From DATFRX01 sp035630615 (GTDB lineage: Bacteria; Actinomycetota; Actinomycetes; Propionibacteriales; Nocardioidaceae): a stretch of 14,296 bases of DNA. The stretch lies in NCBI GenBank assembly GCA_035630615.1, contig DASQKI010000032.1:1-14296 (forward strand). Reading direction: 5' to 3'. Shown piece by piece: positions 14,249-14,296 of this stretch. The position numbers were made by a program, and so were the translations under genes. Every line of letters begins with the position of its first letter. Position 1 is the stretch's first letter. Below the pieces are notes generated by a model. It had not been told where the DNA came from, made no database searches, and saw only the letters and a program-made list of their open reading frames with translations.

Positions 14249-14296
14249 AACTGCCCAGTCGCACACCACCCTGCGCAGGACACAACTGTCGCCTTC
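14209..14296. mobile_element. Possible end of an IS21-like insertion sequence, running off the window
   Basis: GTCGCACACC occurs twice (14210-14219 and 14258-14267), with variants TGTCGCGCATC (14231) and TGTCGCCTTC (14287). CAGTTT, G, AAACTG (14241-14253) is a perfect palindrome. Multiple repeated motifs beginning with TGT at one end fit the terminal structure of IS21-family elements. No transposase is in view. Confidence 0.35.

Noticed and set aside
1..14296. CRISPR array, rRNA gene or complete tRNA
   Set aside because: No regularly spaced repeats and no rRNA-like or intact cloverleaf sequence seen; only the degenerate tRNA-like remnant.

Overview
The window is high-GC DNA with typical actinobacterial features: strong GC bias at third codon positions, frequent GTG starts, NarL/LuxR-type two-component genes, Asp-box secreted proteins, and a Trypco1/CHAT cassette. 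No genus can be named from the sequence. It reads as an accessory region with intact genes, broken genes and insertion sequences side by side.

Layout. (1) 1-158 holds the edge of a possible calcium-binding (FG-GAP-like) gene on the minus strand. (2) 344-3710, minus strand, is a three-part cassette in transcription order: a small Trypco1 domain protein, a CHAT (caspase-fold) protease with a C-terminal Ig-like segment, and a TPR protein with one membrane helix and an outer lectin-like domain. The protease and TPR frames are the same reading frame, separated by a single TAA. The lectin-like domain is broken by a frameshift at a run of seven G. Repairing both lesions gives one protein of about 1,012 residues built like a membrane receptor with a protease on the inside. 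(3) 3711-4904 is a gene-poor stretch containing a decayed tRNA-Thr(TGT)-like sequence. (4) 4905-6809 is a secreted sialidase-type propeller protein. It converges with 7005-7718 (minus), a one-helix protein with an acidic disordered tail. (5) 7833-8344 is an orphan GvpU-like gene with a frameshift at its end, directly followed by the C-terminal remnant of a flavin-binding PNPOx-type gene. (6) 8574-9492, minus strand, is a pair: a small four-helix membrane protein and an exported protein. (7) 9689-12393 is a sensor kinase/response regulator pair joined by an ATGA overlap. Tandem palindromes lie in its upstream region. (8) 12394-13499 is a complete IS481-family element inserted at the CTAG that contains the regulator's stop codon. 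(9) 13504-14296 contains a 15-bp-arm palindrome over a likely leaderless promoter, a tiny leader ORF, a four-helix membrane protein, and a third coupled ORF that runs into repeat-rich sequence resembling an insertion-sequence end.

Two cross-cutting points. First, three frameshifts (near 664, 8276 and 8392) are each repaired by adding one G or C to a homopolymer run. This looks more like under-called homopolymers in the assembly than independent gene decay, so 'broken' calls should be checked against reads. Second, the most interesting system is the Trypco1-CHAT-TPR-membrane-lectin cassette, a candidate membrane-receptor protease of the bacterial conflict/immunity type.
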